A stretch of 64,000 nucleotides of DNA, from contig NZ_BBWR01000003.1 in NCBI RefSeq assembly GCF_001463905.1, forward strand, positions 124,001 through 188,000, written 5' to 3'. Shown piece after piece: positions 28,565 through 38,072 of the stretch; position 1 is the first letter of the stretch; each line of letters opens with the position of its first letter. This DNA is from Aureimonas frigidaquae (GTDB lineage Bacteria > Pseudomonadota > Alphaproteobacteria > Rhizobiales > Rhizobiaceae). The notes under the pieces were generated by a model that searched no databases, was not told the origin of the DNA, and worked only from the letters and a program-made list of their open reading frames with translations. The translations under genes and the position numbers were made by a program.

Positions 28565-30975
28565 CAGTGTCGTCCCAGCCGACGGGCGAGAAGGGTCGTG
28601 GCGATGCCGAGGATGGCGGAGAAGATGAACAGCATGGCCGCGTAGAGCAGGATGTTTTCCGAAAGGGCGTTGGCAGCGATCAGACGAAAATTCGTATAGG
28701 AGAGCGCCTGGGTCTGGACGAACTCCACACTCGCAACCGGAACATTCGTGAAACTGTCGGTGGCGGGGGAGAAGCTCGTCAGACGTCCTTGCAGCAAGGG
28801 CCAGTTGTCGTACTCCGTCATGGTTTCCATGCCGGACTGGAGTTCCTCGTCCGTCGGGGCCGTGACCAGGAGCCAGGAGCCACCGCCATCGGGGCTGATG
28901 CCCTGGGCGATCATGGCGGAGGTGCCGGGTGGCGGCGTGTAGGGGCCGCTACTGCCCGGCAGGAGCCGCAACGTGTCGAAGGACAGGTCGAACGTATCGG
29001 ACAGCCATTCGCTGACGCGCTCGAGCGGGCGCAGCCAGTTGGTTCCGACCTGGCTGCTCCACCGGTCCATGGCCGCGGCCGTCCCGGCGGAGGTCGGCAT
29101 GGCGCCCGGCGCGACCGTGCCGCTGGTGCGGGCCTGCTCCGAAATGCCGACGGTCGCCAGCACGCCGACCGGAACCTGCGGCAGCGTGTTGACGAAGATC
29201 GCCCCGCGCCCCGGCAAAGAGGTGAGCGGCGCGGTCGAATCCAGATCGATGATGCGCCCCGCAGACAGGGAAAGGCGCGCCAGGAAGGTGGCGGCGGCCG
29301 ACAGGGTGGCGCTGCTGCCGCGGTCGAGGATCAGCGGGACCGGCTCGGTCGCGCGGTTGTAGGGGAAGCCGGTGCCGCTGACGGCCGGCAGGTTCGGCTG
29401 GGTGCCGATCCGGGCAAAGTTGGGAATGTCGAAGCTCGATGTATCGAACAGCGCGAAGCGCACCGCATCGCCCGCGCTGGCGCCCGGTGCGCAGACGGCG
29501 TCCGATTCGGTCAGGAGCACCGTCTCGATGGCGATCTCGTTGATGCCGGGCCGGAAGTGTCGCATCGTCACATTGACGGGCAGCTGCCGCAGGATCGCGC
29601 CCGCGCCGGCACCCAGGGGCACGGTCGTGGCGATGTTGCCGTTCACATAGATATCGAGATGGCTGCCCGGAAGGATGTCCTGCGAATAGGCGGCATCCAG
29701 AATGAGCTGCGCTTCACCGTAGTCTGCGGCATAGAAGTCCGACGGCACGCCGATGTTGAAGGACGTGTTGAAGCGCCGCCCGGAAAATTCCGTGGTCGTC
29801 ACCCCCAGCTCCGAGAGGGGGATCGACGCTGCGCCCATCACGAAGGGCGGGTCGGGATAGACCCAGCCCGCATAGGAGAGGACGGTCCGCTGGACCGAGA
29901 TGGGGCGCTCGGACGGCGCCGTGATCTGCCGCATGGCGGCGTTCACATCGGCCCAGCCGGGACCGGACAGGACCAGCACCGAGCGATTCGGCATGACGCC
30001 GTCGACGAAATCCAGCGTGGCGGCGCTGCCCACCTGTTCGGGCAGGCTCGGAACCAGCCGGCGCAGCGGCGCGGCGGGGCCGAGCAGTACCACGATCTCA
30101 CCCTCGGCAGCGTCGCTCGGAAGGGCATCGAGGACACGGACGGACTGGTTGGGCATGCTGGCCAGGAGCGACATGCCCTGCGCCAGCTTGGTCAGCGGCT
30201 CGACGGCCGAGGCCACTTCGCTCGGCGGCACGACGATGGAGAATCGCGTGCGCCCCGCGCTGTCGGCACCCAGCCCGCGCAGATCGTCCAGCCGGCGCAT
30301 GCGCACCGTGTCGGGATCGGCATAGTCCAGGAAGGTGCGGGCCGGCGTGATTTCGGTCCAGAGATCGTAGGTGGATGATATGCTGCAATCGGTGCGGTGG
30401 CGCATCGATGCCTCGAAGACGACCAGGTTGTAGCCGGTCTTCAACACACCCGGCGGCACGTCGATCTGCATGTCGCTCACCCCGTCCGAGGAGGCGATGG
30501 GCTCGTCCACCAGCATGCTGCCATTGATGGAGACGCGCAGGCGCGAGGATTCCGGGGCCACGAAAATGGCGTTCTGATAGCCAAGGTTGAAGGTGGCCGC
30601 GGCACCGGCCTCTTCCGGCGTCAGATACAGGGACCAGGCCCGCCGGGCGATCTCTCCCGGCAGGTTCAGCCGCTCGAAGGGTACGATGAACCTGCGTCCG
30701 CTGGTGGCCGCCGCCTGAGCCGGCGCGGGGCTCGTCTGTGCGGGCTGCGAAGCCGGAGGTGCCGCCACGGGGGCGTTTTGGGGGGCGGCAGGTGCAGGCT
30801 GCGCGGGGGCAGGCGGTGCTGCCGGAGCGGGCGCCTGCTCCACCGGCGCAGGCTCCGCCGGCCGCTCGCCCGACATGTCGAAGGGACTGCTCTGTTGTGC
30901 CAGCGCCGGCGCGCCGGTCAGGACGAGCATCGACAGAAGGGCACGTGCGGCAAGGCGCGACAGGGTCATCCGCAT
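28564..30975 (-). CDS. bcsB: Cellulose synthase periplasmic subunit BcsB
   Basis: An 803-residue BcsB subunit that guides the glucan through the periplasm and anchors to BcsA. It has a signal peptide (RLAARALLSMLVLTGAPALAQ), a long Ala/Pro/Gln-rich linker (about 30-95), then paired carbohydrate-binding and flavodoxin-like domains (PFERLNLPGEIARRAWSLYLTPEEAG... and LDIYVNGNIATTVPL), and a C-terminal membrane anchor (ENILLYAAMLFIFSAILGIATTLLARR). The ATG at 30975 lies 1 base after the bcsA stop; an ATG two codons later is possible. Co-expression with bcsA is certain from spacing. Confidence 0.94.
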   Translation of the reverse strand: MRMTLSRLAARALLSMLVLTGAPALAQQSSPFDMSGERPAEPAPVEQAPAPAAPPAPAQPAPAAPQNAPVAAPPASQPAQTSPAPAQAAATSGRRFIVPFERLNLPGEIARRAWSLYLTPEEAGAAATFNLGYQNAIFVAPESSRLRVSINGSMLVDEPIASSDGVSDMQIDVPPGVLKTGYNLVVFEASMRHRTDCSISSTYDLWTEITPARTFLDYADPDTVRMRRLDDLRGLGADSAGRTRFSIVVPPSEVASAVEPLTKLAQGMSLLASMPNQSVRVLDALPSDAAEGEIVVLLGPAAPLRRLVPSLPEQVGSAATLDFVDGVMPNRSVLVLSGPGWADVNAAMRQITAPSERPISVQRTVLSYAGWVYPDPPFVMGAASIPLSELGVTTTEFSGRRFNTSFNIGVPSDFYAADYGEAQLILDAAYSQDILPGSHLDIYVNGNIATTVPLGAGAGAILRQLPVNVTMRHFRPGINEIAIETVLLTESDAVCAPGASAGDAVRFALFDTSSFDIPNFARIGTQPNLPAVSGTGFPYNRATEPVPLILDRGSSATLSAAATFLARLSLSAGRIIDLDSTAPLTSLPGRGAIFVNTLPQVPVGVLATVGISEQARTSGTVAPGAMPTSAGTAAAMDRWSSQVGTNWLRPLERVSEWLSDTFDLSFDTLRLLPGSSGPYTPPPGTSAMIAQGISPDGGGSWLLVTAPTDEELQSGMETMTEYDNWPLLQGRLTSFSPATDSFTNVPVASVEFVQTQALSYTNFRLIAANALSENILLYAAMLFIFSAILGIATTLLARRLGRH

Positions 30976-30976
30976 G

Positions 30977-33169
30977 TCACCGTGCCGCCGACTGGAGTTG
31001 CTGTGCCGTCTGCTCCTTGCGGCCGACCTTGGCACGGAACAGGTAGTAGAGGCCCCTCTGCGTCTGGAAGAGTGCGATCTTGATGAAATAGTAGGTCCCG
31101 CGCAGGACGCCGGGGTTGCGGCGGCGCGACTGCTGAATGGCCGACCACTGGTCCGAATTGGCGAAGACCAGGTCGGAGATCAGGCTGAAATGCAGGGCGC
31201 TGGTCGGGGCGAACTGGCAGCCGATGGCCGCGCCGTTGCCGACGCGTTCGACGTTGCGGATATCCACCGGCATGGAGTCGCCGCCCACGGGGCGGCCCGG
31301 CTTGAAGCGCACCATGCCATGCGATCCGCCGCCCAGCGTGTCGGGCAGGGCGCCGAACACGCGGATGCGGGCGCCGGACACCGAGACATCCTCGATGGTG
31401 CCGGGCAGGATCTGGCCATTCACCTCCACCTCGCAACGCCGCTTGATGGAAACGCGCTGCGTCTGGCGCTTGGAGGAGCGCTCGGACACGACGCCCAGGG
31501 CGCAGCCCGCAATCAGGAGGTTCAGGAGGTTCCAGCCGCCCACGACGAGCGTCAGATCGGCCCGGTAAGGCTCGGCATAGATGCGCCAGATCGTAACGCC
31601 GACGGCCACGACCAGGACGAAGAAGATCACGAAGAAGGGCAGGCTGATTTCCGACAGGCGGCTCTGCGCGATGGATTCGTCCTTGGCCGTCACCTTGAAG
31701 GTCGGCTTGCTCGGGTTGATCATCACGGAGATGACCGCCGGCAGGAGATGCACCGTCTGGACATATTCGTAGAGCTCGGAAATCCAGGGCCAGCGGTAGA
31801 AGCCGTACATGTAGTTCTGCATCATCAGGTTCACCGCCATGTAGGTCAGCGTATAGGCGAGGAACTCGCCACCCGATGCGGTGAAGATCTCAAGGTCGAG
31901 GAACAGATAGAAGAGCGGCGCGATGAGGAACATGGCGCGCGGAAAGGGGAACAGCCAGAAGAGCGTGGACGACATGTAGCAGAAGCGTTGCGGCAGGGAG
32001 AGGCCGCGCTTCAGCGGCGGGAAGCGGTAGCGCAGGATCTGCATCATGCCCTGCGCCCAACGCGAGCGCTGGCCGATGAAGCTGGCGAAGGTGGCCGGCT
32101 GCAGCCCCGCGATCAGCGGCTTGTCCACATAGACGCTGTTCCAGCCGCGGGAATGCAGCTCGATCGCGGTTTCGCAATCCTCGGTGATGCTGACGCCGGA
32201 AAAGCCGCCCGTCGTCTCGAGCGCCTTGCGGCTCAGGACGGCGGCCGAGCCGCAGAAGAAGGCAGCGTTCCATTTGTCGAGGCCGCGCTGGATCATGCCG
32301 TAGAACATCTCGTTCTCGGACGGCATCAGCGTGAAGGTGCGCAGGTTGCGCTCCACCGGATCGGGATTGAGGAAGAAGTGCGGCGTCTGCACCAGGAAGA
32401 GCTTGGGATCTTCGCGGAAATAGCCGACCGTCTCGCGCAGGAAGTCACGCGCCGGCGCGTGGTCGGCATCGAAGACCACGATCAGCTCGCCGCTGGAAAA
32501 GGCCATGCCGTTGTTGAGGTTGCCGGCCTTGGCGTGCTGGTTGCGCTCACGCGTCAGGTAGATGGCGCCGAGCGAGGCGCAGAGCGCCTGCAATTCGCGG
32601 TACCGTTTCTCGGCTTCCTGGGCCGATTCCGGATCGTCGGAGTTGCGCTTCTGCACGGTGCCGCCATCGTCGAGCAGCCAGACCTTCAGCTTTTCCGGCG
32701 GGTAGTCGATGGCCAGGCATGCCGCCAGCGTGTTGGCCAGAAGGCCAGCATCCTCGTTGTAGGTCGGCACGAAGACATCCACATGCGGCAGGTCCTGCGG
32801 GTCCTCTTCCGGGCGGGGCGGGCGCGGCGGGATCGGTGCAGCCACCACGAAGAGGCTGAGGAACAGCATGAAGACGCTGTACATCTCGGCCATATAGACC
32901 ATGAGGCCGGGGATGAAGTTTTCCGGCTGGTTGATGGGCGGCAATGTGCTCGTGGTGCGCCAGTAGACGTAACGCAGCACGACGGCCGTTCCCAGCGCCA
33001 GGGCGATGAGCCGCCACGGGCCGGACAGGCGAAGCATCTTGATGATCGCCATCGCGATGAGGACGAGCGCCACCGAGACGAGCTGCGTCTCCACGCTGAC
33101 GGGCAGCGTGATCAGCGAGATCGACATGACCGCCGTGACGAACCACAGGACGAAGGTTCCAGCCGTCAT
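30977..33169 (-). CDS. bcsA: Cellulose synthase catalytic subunit (UDP-forming) with PilZ domain
   Basis: A 730-residue inner-membrane family 2 glycosyltransferase that polymerises UDP-glucose. The active site is complete: DDG at 167-169, DAD at 234-236, TED at 329-331 and QRSRW at 367-371, with membrane helices on both sides. The C-terminal cytosolic PilZ domain has RQTQR (568-572, RxxxR) and DVSVSG (594-599, [DN]xSxxG), the two c-di-GMP contact motifs, so synthesis should need c-di-GMP. The ATG at 33169, with AGGG upstream, matches the usual BcsA start. Second gene of the operon after bcsN. Confidence 0.97.
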   Translation of the reverse strand: MTAGTFVLWFVTAVMSISLITLPVSVETQLVSVALVLIAMAIIKMLRLSGPWRLIALALGTAVVLRYVYWRTTSTLPPINQPENFIPGLMVYMAEMYSVFMLFLSLFVVAAPIPPRPPRPEEDPQDLPHVDVFVPTYNEDAGLLANTLAACLAIDYPPEKLKVWLLDDGGTVQKRNSDDPESAQEAEKRYRELQALCASLGAIYLTRERNQHAKAGNLNNGMAFSSGELIVVFDADHAPARDFLRETVGYFREDPKLFLVQTPHFFLNPDPVERNLRTFTLMPSENEMFYGMIQRGLDKWNAAFFCGSAAVLSRKALETTGGFSGVSITEDCETAIELHSRGWNSVYVDKPLIAGLQPATFASFIGQRSRWAQGMMQILRYRFPPLKRGLSLPQRFCYMSSTLFWLFPFPRAMFLIAPLFYLFLDLEIFTASGGEFLAYTLTYMAVNLMMQNYMYGFYRWPWISELYEYVQTVHLLPAVISVMINPSKPTFKVTAKDESIAQSRLSEISLPFFVIFFVLVVAVGVTIWRIYAEPYRADLTLVVGGWNLLNLLIAGCALGVVSERSSKRQTQRVSIKRRCEVEVNGQILPGTIEDVSVSGARIRVFGALPDTLGGGSHGMVRFKPGRPVGGDSMPVDIRNVERVGNGAAIGCQFAPTSALHFSLISDLVFANSDQWSAIQQSRRRNPGVLRGTYYFIKIALFQTQRGLYYLFRAKVGRKEQTAQQLQSAAR

Positions 33170-33197
33170 GCACGAGCCCTCACGCCGAGAAACGTCT

Positions 33198-34193
33198 TTA
33201 CTGGCATACGACGCCCTCGCCGCTGGCATGGGGCAGGCAGAGCGGGCGGGACGGCCGATCGCTGGCGGCCGGCGACGGCACGCTCTGCGTGGCCCCCGGC
33301 GTGGCGCCTGCCGGAGCCGTGCTGACCGGCGGCGGCGGCGGGACCGGCGTACCGATCGGCGCGGGCAGCGGTTCGGCCTGGACGGGCGCCGGCGCGACCG
33401 CCTGGACCCGCTGCGGGCTGGCACGGCGTGCCGGCGCGCGGGGTGGCGGTGCGGGCTCCGGATCCGCCAGGACCGATTCGAACCCGCCTGCCGCCACGGG
33501 GTACATGGGCTCGCCCGGGCGGCCCAGATCCTCGCTCGGCCCCTTGGGCGAGCCGTAGGGATTCCACTGGAAATTGTCGAAGTAGGCGTTGATCGAATAG
33601 CCGTACATGGTCAGCAGCAACTGCTCTTCGCTCTGGTTCGGAGCGCAGAGCCGCAGGCGCAGCTGGATGGTCCCCTGAGCGCGCAGGATCAATGTGGAGT
33701 TGTCGCGGCCGACAATGCGCTGCCAGCCATAGAGGCAGATGTCGCCGGACGCCGAGCGCCCGACCGCATAGGAGAAGGTGCCGAAGCGGTTCTGCACATA
33801 GCTCGCCGATTGCTGCATCGGCACGCCCGGCATGGCGGCGCGGATTTCCTTGGCAATATCGTTGGCGCGCAGCGGACGGTCGTTCAGCGGGCTGTCGCCC
33901 AGGCCCGGGCCGTTGCCGACCGGCCCGAAGAACTGGACCAGGAGGTAGTTCTCGCCGGTGGTGGAGCCCTGCGTTTCCAGGACGATCTTCTGCTCCGTCG
34001 CATCCGTGTAGCGGCGCTCGATCACGCTGACCACGGCAGGCCCGCCCGGCGGCGGCAAGGCGAAGGCGCCTTCCGGCGGCACGAAACGGTAGCTGGAGGA
34101 CAGATCCGGCTGGCCGGTCATGCATCCTGCCAGAAGAAGGCCGGCACACAGGACCGACAGGTGGGACAGGAGGCGTATGGCTGGACGCGGCAT
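33198..34193 (-). CDS. bcsN: Cellulose biosynthesis protein BcsN (lipoprotein)
   Basis: A 331-residue protein of the BcsN family, found in cellulose operons of rhizobia and relatives. A lipoprotein signal (LSVLCAGLLLAGC) suggests anchoring in a membrane facing the periplasm. The conserved part runs to about residue 215 (SYRFVPPEGAF..., ERRYTDATEQKIVLETQGSTTGENYLLVQFFGP, FSYAVGRSASGDICLYGWQRI); the remainder is a low-complexity Pro/Ala tail. An in-frame GTG six bases earlier (34199) is an alternative start, closer to the only nearby AGGAG. It is the first gene of the cellulose operon, 28 bases before bcsA. The molecular role is not established. Confidence 0.9.
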   Translation of the reverse strand: MPRPAIRLLSHLSVLCAGLLLAGCMTGQPDLSSSYRFVPPEGAFALPPPGGPAVVSVIERRYTDATEQKIVLETQGSTTGENYLLVQFFGPVGNGPGLGDSPLNDRPLRANDIAKEIRAAMPGVPMQQSASYVQNRFGTFSYAVGRSASGDICLYGWQRIVGRDNSTLILRAQGTIQLRLRLCAPNQSEEQLLLTMYGYSINAYFDNFQWNPYGSPKGPSEDLGRPGEPMYPVAAGGFESVLADPEPAPPPRAPARRASPQRVQAVAPAPVQAEPLPAPIGTPVPPPPPVSTAPAGATPGATQSVPSPAASDRPSRPLCLPHASGEGVVCQ

Positions 34194-34199
34194 GATCAC

Positions 34200-34548
34200 G
34201 ACGCTTTAACTCTCCTGTCGAACACCCGCCCGTCGAACTGACGGCAGCAGCGCCGGCGGCCCCTGCGACCTACGCCTTTGGGAGGCGCGGGTACGGGTTT
34301 GGACGGCAGAAGCCTCGATAAGTATTCCGCTTTGCGTAGGGAACGTCCAGTTGTGTGGCCGCGCTTGTGCCAAATTACCACAGGTAGTGACTCAAAGGTC
34401 ACGTCGGAAATTCTGAGGCGCAGGCAGGTTGGTAGCCAACGGGCTGTTTCCAACGAGGGCGATGATTATGTAGTAGGGAGGCGAGCGGCGTGCGCGACCG
34501 GTATGAGCCGAGTGCGAGCGGCTATGAGACAACGGGGTTCGTGAGGAC
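34200..34548. promoter_or_regulatory. Divergent intergenic region between cellulose operon and transaldolase
   Basis: These 349 bases lie between the divergent bcsN and transaldolase genes and are less GC-rich than their surroundings. No convincing gene is present. The region must hold both promoters. One small inverted repeat, GTGAC-N6-GTCAC at 34387-34402, could be an operator. I see no recognisable riboswitch. Confidence 0.4.
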
Positions 34549-35505
34549 ATGACAAGCAAGCTGGAACAACTGCGCGAGATGACGGTCGTCGTGGCCGACA
34601 CGGGTGATATCGAGGCCGTGCGTCGCCTGAAGCCGGTGGATTGCACGACCAATCCGACCCTGGTGCTCAAGGCCGTCGGCCTGCCCCTCTTTGCCGAGAA
34701 ACTGGACGAAGCCGTATCCTGGGGCCGTTCGCAGAGCATGGATGGTGGGGAGCGCGTCGCGGCCGTGGCCGACCGGCTCGCCGTGTCGGTCGGGGCGGCC
34801 TTGTCCGAACTGGTGCCGGGCCGCGTATCGACCGAGGTCGATGCCGACCTCTCCTTCGACACGGAGCGCTCGCTCGAAAAGGCACGCGGCATCATCGCCG
34901 CCTACGAGGAGCGGGGTGTCGGGCGTGACCGAATCCTGGTCAAGCTGGCGGCGACGTGGGAGGGAATCCGCGCTGCGGAGATCCTGCAGCGCGAGGGGAT
35001 CGACTGCAATCTGACCCTTATTTTCAACGAGGCCCAGGCCATTGCCTGCGCCGATGCTGGCGTCTTCCTGATCTCGCCCTTCGTGGGCCGCATCCTCGAC
35101 TGGCACGTCAAGCAGTCGGGCAAGAGCTTCACGCCGGACGAGGATCCGGGCGTGCAGTCCGTTCGCAGCATCTATCGCTACTTCAAGGCGCACGACATCA
35201 AGACGGTCGTGATGGGCGCGTCCTTCCGCTCGGCCGGAGAGGTCGAGGCGCTGGCCGGCTGCGACCGGCTCACCATTTCCCCCGCGCTCCTGGAAGAACT
35301 CGACAAGGACCAGGGGACGCTGGAGCGCAAGCTTTCTCCCGACATGGGCGGAGAGACGCCCGAGCGCCGGCATTACGACGAGAAATCGTTCCGCTGGGCG
35401 ATGAACGAGGATCCGATGGCGACCGAGAAGCTCGCCGAAGGCATCCGCTCCTTCAATGGCGACCTCATCAAGCTGCGCACGCTGGTGGCCGAGCGCCTGG
35501 CCTGA
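34549..35505 (+). CDS. tal: Transaldolase
   Basis: A 318-residue class-I transaldolase of the classical (TalB) subfamily in the non-oxidative pentose phosphate pathway, transferring a dihydroxyacetone unit from sedoheptulose 7-phosphate to glyceraldehyde 3-phosphate. The Schiff-base lysine is K132 in [12 protein letters not shown], the same position as in E. coli Tal[10 protein letters not shown] near residue 31 and [24 protein letters not shown] complete the signature. GAGGACATGA shows GAGG five bases before the ATG. Length and motifs are standard; it converges with the DUF1402 gene. Confidence 0.97.
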   Translation: MTSKLEQLREMTVVVADTGDIEAVRRLKPVDCTTNPTLVLKAVGLPLFAEKLDEAVSWGRSQSMDGGERVAAVADRLAVSVGAALSELVPGRVSTEVDADLSFDTERSLEKARGIIAAYEERGVGRDRILVKLAATWEGIRAAEILQREGIDCNLTLIFNEAQAIACADAGVFLISPFVGRILDWHVKQSGKSFTPDEDPGVQSVRSIYRYFKAHDIKTVVMGASFRSAGEVEALAGCDRLTISPALLEELDKDQGTLERKLSPDMGGETPERRHYDEKSFRWAMNEDPMATEKLAEGIRSFNGDLIKLRTLVAERLA

Positions 35506-35525
35506 CGCTGCGCAATCGCAAATCC

Positions 35526-35550
35526 GGTCCGGCGCCTGTGGCGCCGGGCC
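35526..35550. terminator. Hairpin between convergent transaldolase and DUF1402 genes
   Basis: CCGGCGCC-TGT-GGCGCCGG (35529-35547) forms an 8-base perfect stem with a 3-base loop, extendable by three pairs including one G-T wobble. There is no T-run on either side, so classical intrinsic termination is doubtful, although the position between two convergent genes fits a shared terminator. Confidence 0.4.
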
Positions 35551-35554
35551 GCAT

Positions 35555-36538
35555 CTATTGGAAGAGCGCGCGCAGCTCCGTTTCCCGGTCGTTGACGAGC
35601 CAGCCGTAATAGTTTTCCTCGGGCAGGCGCTTGGGCTGGCGAGAGGCCGCACGCTGCCGGTTGTCGCGCGACAGGACGCCGGCGCGGGCAACCGGGCTTC
35701 CCACATTGTAGAGCGTGGAGACGATGCCCGGATTGCCGGAAATGTCGAAGCCCGCAATGTCACGATAGGCCGCTATGGACGAGCGGATGACCGCCGCCAT
35801 GTAGGCCAGCGATTTGTCAGGATCCATGATGGCGGCATAGACCCCGGCCGCGTCGTTCGGGTCGAGCCGCGGATAGCCCGACACCTTGGCCACCACATCC
35901 GAAACCGACAGCGCCGTCAGCGGGTTGAGCTGGCCGAGACCGAAGGTCTGCCCTGCATAATAGGGCTGAAAGAAGGTGGCGCCGAAGCGCTGGTTGGGGT
36001 AGGTCCGGCCGTTCACCGTGCGGCCCCGGAAGTTGGCGTCGTAGACCGTTTCCCGGCAGTTCCAGAGCGCCTCGTCGTTGCTGGACGCATCGCAGGCCCG
36101 GAACGGCGCCGCCTTCAGGAGCTCCGACAGGCTTTCGCCCTTATAGGCGAACTCCATGCTCGAATTCAGGTAGGACGCGGCCTTCACGTAATAGGTCTGG
36201 AGCCGGTCCAGCGCATCGACATTGTAGGTATGCTCCCCCACCAGCGCGCCGGCGATATGCACCGGATCGATGGAGTAGCGACGCGATACGGCGACGATCT
36301 TCTTGCGCAGGTCCCGGTCACGCTCCAGAAGCGCGTAGATACGCTGATACTTGTTGTCGTAGCTCGTCTTGAGCTGGCGCGTGCGCCGCTGCGAGGCGCC
36401 GGGAATGGGTGGCTGCTCGGCATGCCGGTTGCCCGGGGGGACGGTCTCGGCGGCGTGGCCGGCATCCGGCTGGAACAGCAGCGCCGCGCACAGAGCAAGC
36501 ATGGTCAGGCCGGAGCGCCGGCGGATTGGACCTGGCAT
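35555..36538 (-). CDS. DUF1402 family protein
   Basis: A 327-residue exported protein of the DUF1402 family, almost confined to Hyphomicrobiales. A signal peptide (RRRSGLTMLALCAALLFQPDAGHAA) is followed by a conserved core: KYQRIYALLERDRDLRKKI, DPVHIAGALVGEHTYNVDALDRLQTYYVKAA, FGLGQLNPLTALSVSD and ISGNPGIVSTLYNVG. The combination of an EH-type acidic residue, GQLNPLTAL and the NVG stretch recalls lytic-transglycosylase-like folds, but I do not claim activity. The ATG at 36538 was chosen because it gives the shortest protein with a complete signal peptide; its ribosome site is weak. The role is unknown. Confidence 0.85.
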   Translation of the reverse strand: MPGPIRRRSGLTMLALCAALLFQPDAGHAAETVPPGNRHAEQPPIPGASQRRTRQLKTSYDNKYQRIYALLERDRDLRKKIVAVSRRYSIDPVHIAGALVGEHTYNVDALDRLQTYYVKAASYLNSSMEFAYKGESLSELLKAAPFRACDASSNDEALWNCRETVYDANFRGRTVNGRTYPNQRFGATFFQPYYAGQTFGLGQLNPLTALSVSDVVAKVSGYPRLDPNDAAGVYAAIMDPDKSLAYMAAVIRSSIAAYRDIAGFDISGNPGIVSTLYNVGSPVARAGVLSRDNRQRAASRQPKRLPEENYYGWLVNDRETELRALFQ

Positions 36539-36660
36539 CGTGGAAACATCCGCATGTTGCGATGGTCCGCAGTCTGCCTGCGGCACGCAAGAAAGGGTGC
36601 GCGCTCCTTAGCACGCACCCCTGGCAATGTACAATTGTAAGCCCGGCTAACCTTAAAGCG

Positions 36661-37941
36661 TCAATTCGCGGCGCGGGTCAGTCGGATGATCGAGCTGTCG
36701 CCGCCGCCCCGCTGCTCCGTCACCGCATAGACGGCCCCGTCCGGCCCGACACGCACGTCGCGGATGCGCGCATCCAGCGGCACACGCTCCTCGGACGCCA
36801 CACGGCCATTTTCCGTATGAAGAACGACGATGCCCTGGGATACGAGGCCGCCGATCAGCAGCGCATCCTGCCATTCGGGGAACTCGTCGCCCGTATAGAG
36901 CGCCATGCCCGACGGCCCGATCACCGGATCCCAGTAATAGACGGGCTGTTCCATGCCCTCGGCCGCGGTCTGGCCCTCGCCGACCTTCGCGCCGGAATAT
37001 TCCACGCCATAGGTGATGACGGGCCAGCCATAATTCAGGCTCGGCTGCGGCTGGTTCAGCTCATCGCCGCCCTTGGGACCGTGCTCCACCGTCCAGAGCG
37101 TTCCGTCGGCATCGAGAGTTGCCGATTGCAGATTGCGGTGGCCATAGGACCAGATCTCCGGGAGTGCCCCTTCCTGGTCGATGAAGGGGTTGCCCTCGGC
37201 GGGCTCGCCGTCGGGCGTGATGCGGAACACCTTGCCGAGCCCGCTGCCAAGATCCTGCGACTGGACGCGCGGTTCGGGATCGGAGCGCTCGCCGACTGTC
37301 ACGAAAAGGTTGCCATCCGGCGCAAAGACGAGCCGCGAGCCGAAATGCTTGTCGCCATCATAGGTCGGCATCTGCTGGAAGATCACGGCCACGTCCTCGA
37401 GCCGCGCGGTATCGCCGTCCTCGACCAGCCGTGCCTTGGCGACGCTCGTTCCGTTGCCGCCGTCCCGCGGCTCGGAGAAGGAGAAGAAGATGGTCTGGTT
37501 TTCTGCAAATTGCGGGCTCAACGCCACGTCGAGCAGCCCGCCCTGGCCCTCGGACGCGACCTCGGGAACACCGTCGATTGGATCGCCGGCCTGTCCTTCA
37601 GCCGACACGATCATCATCTGCCCTTCCTTGGCGGTGACGAGCATGCGACCGTCGGGCAGGAACTCCATGGCCCAGAGGTGCGGAAGACCATCGGCGACGA
37701 CGGTCGCCTCGACCTGCGGCATCTCGGCCGGCTGCGGCGCGCGCGTCTGGTCCGCGCTGGCCGGTTGCTGGTCAGGTGCGTTGGGCGGGTTCGTTTCGAC
37801 CGGCTGGCCAGCCGCCTCGGGGGCCTCGCCCGTCGCGGGTGCGACGCCTTCGACATGGCCAAGGCCGGAATTGTCGTTCTGGGCAAGGGCCACTCCGGTG
37901 AAGAGCGCCGTCGTGGCCAGGAGTACGGTCAGTCGGGTCAT
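36661..37941 (-). CDS. PQQ-dependent sugar dehydrogenase (glucose/sorbosone dehydrogenase family)
   Basis: A 426-residue periplasmic six-bladed propeller protein of the soluble aldose sugar dehydrogenase (YliI/Asd) type. A signal peptide (LTVLLATTALFTGVALAQ) precedes a Pro/Glu/Ala-rich linker (about 25-75), then the family sequence: GLPHLWAMEFLPDGRMLVTAKEGQM, SEGQGGLLDVALSP, KHFGSRLVFAPDGNLFVTVGERSD, IWSYGHRNLQ (a PQQ-binding H-R-N) and VEHGPKGGDELN. It would oxidise aldoses using PQQ and feed the respiratory chain. GGAGCTCGA precedes the ATG. It lies downstream of hslU in the same orientation, separated by 131 bases with a large hairpin. Confidence 0.92.
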   Translation of the reverse strand: MTRLTVLLATTALFTGVALAQNDNSGLGHVEGVAPATGEAPEAAGQPVETNPPNAPDQQPASADQTRAPQPAEMPQVEATVVADGLPHLWAMEFLPDGRMLVTAKEGQMMIVSAEGQAGDPIDGVPEVASEGQGGLLDVALSPQFAENQTIFFSFSEPRDGGNGTSVAKARLVEDGDTARLEDVAVIFQQMPTYDGDKHFGSRLVFAPDGNLFVTVGERSDPEPRVQSQDLGSGLGKVFRITPDGEPAEGNPFIDQEGALPEIWSYGHRNLQSATLDADGTLWTVEHGPKGGDELNQPQPSLNYGWPVITYGVEYSGAKVGEGQTAAEGMEQPVYYWDPVIGPSGMALYTGDEFPEWQDALLIGGLVSQGIVVLHTENGRVASEERVPLDARIRDVRVGPDGAVYAVTEQRGGGDSSIIRLTRAAN

Positions 37942-37991
37942 TCGAGCTCCATCGATTCGTCGTCTCGCCATCATGGCTGAGGGCACAATGC

Positions 37992-38028
37992 GCAAGGGGC
38001 GGCCGGTGTTGCCCCGGCCGCCCCTTGC
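37992..38028 (-). terminator. Large GC-rich hairpin downstream of hslU
   Basis: GCAAGGGGCGGCCGG (37992-38006) and its exact complement (38014-38028) form a 15-base stem with a 7-base loop, 45 bases after the hslU stop. There is no T-run on either strand, so it may act as an atypical terminator or an mRNA-stabilising structure. Confidence 0.5.
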
Positions 38029-38072
38029 AGGCGAACACGATATCGAAATCGCCCCGTGACCGGGCCGACGGT

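Noticed and set aside
34278-34544. Small open frame in the bcsN-transaldolase spacer
   Set aside because: It has no ribosome site or family features and sits where two promoters must be.
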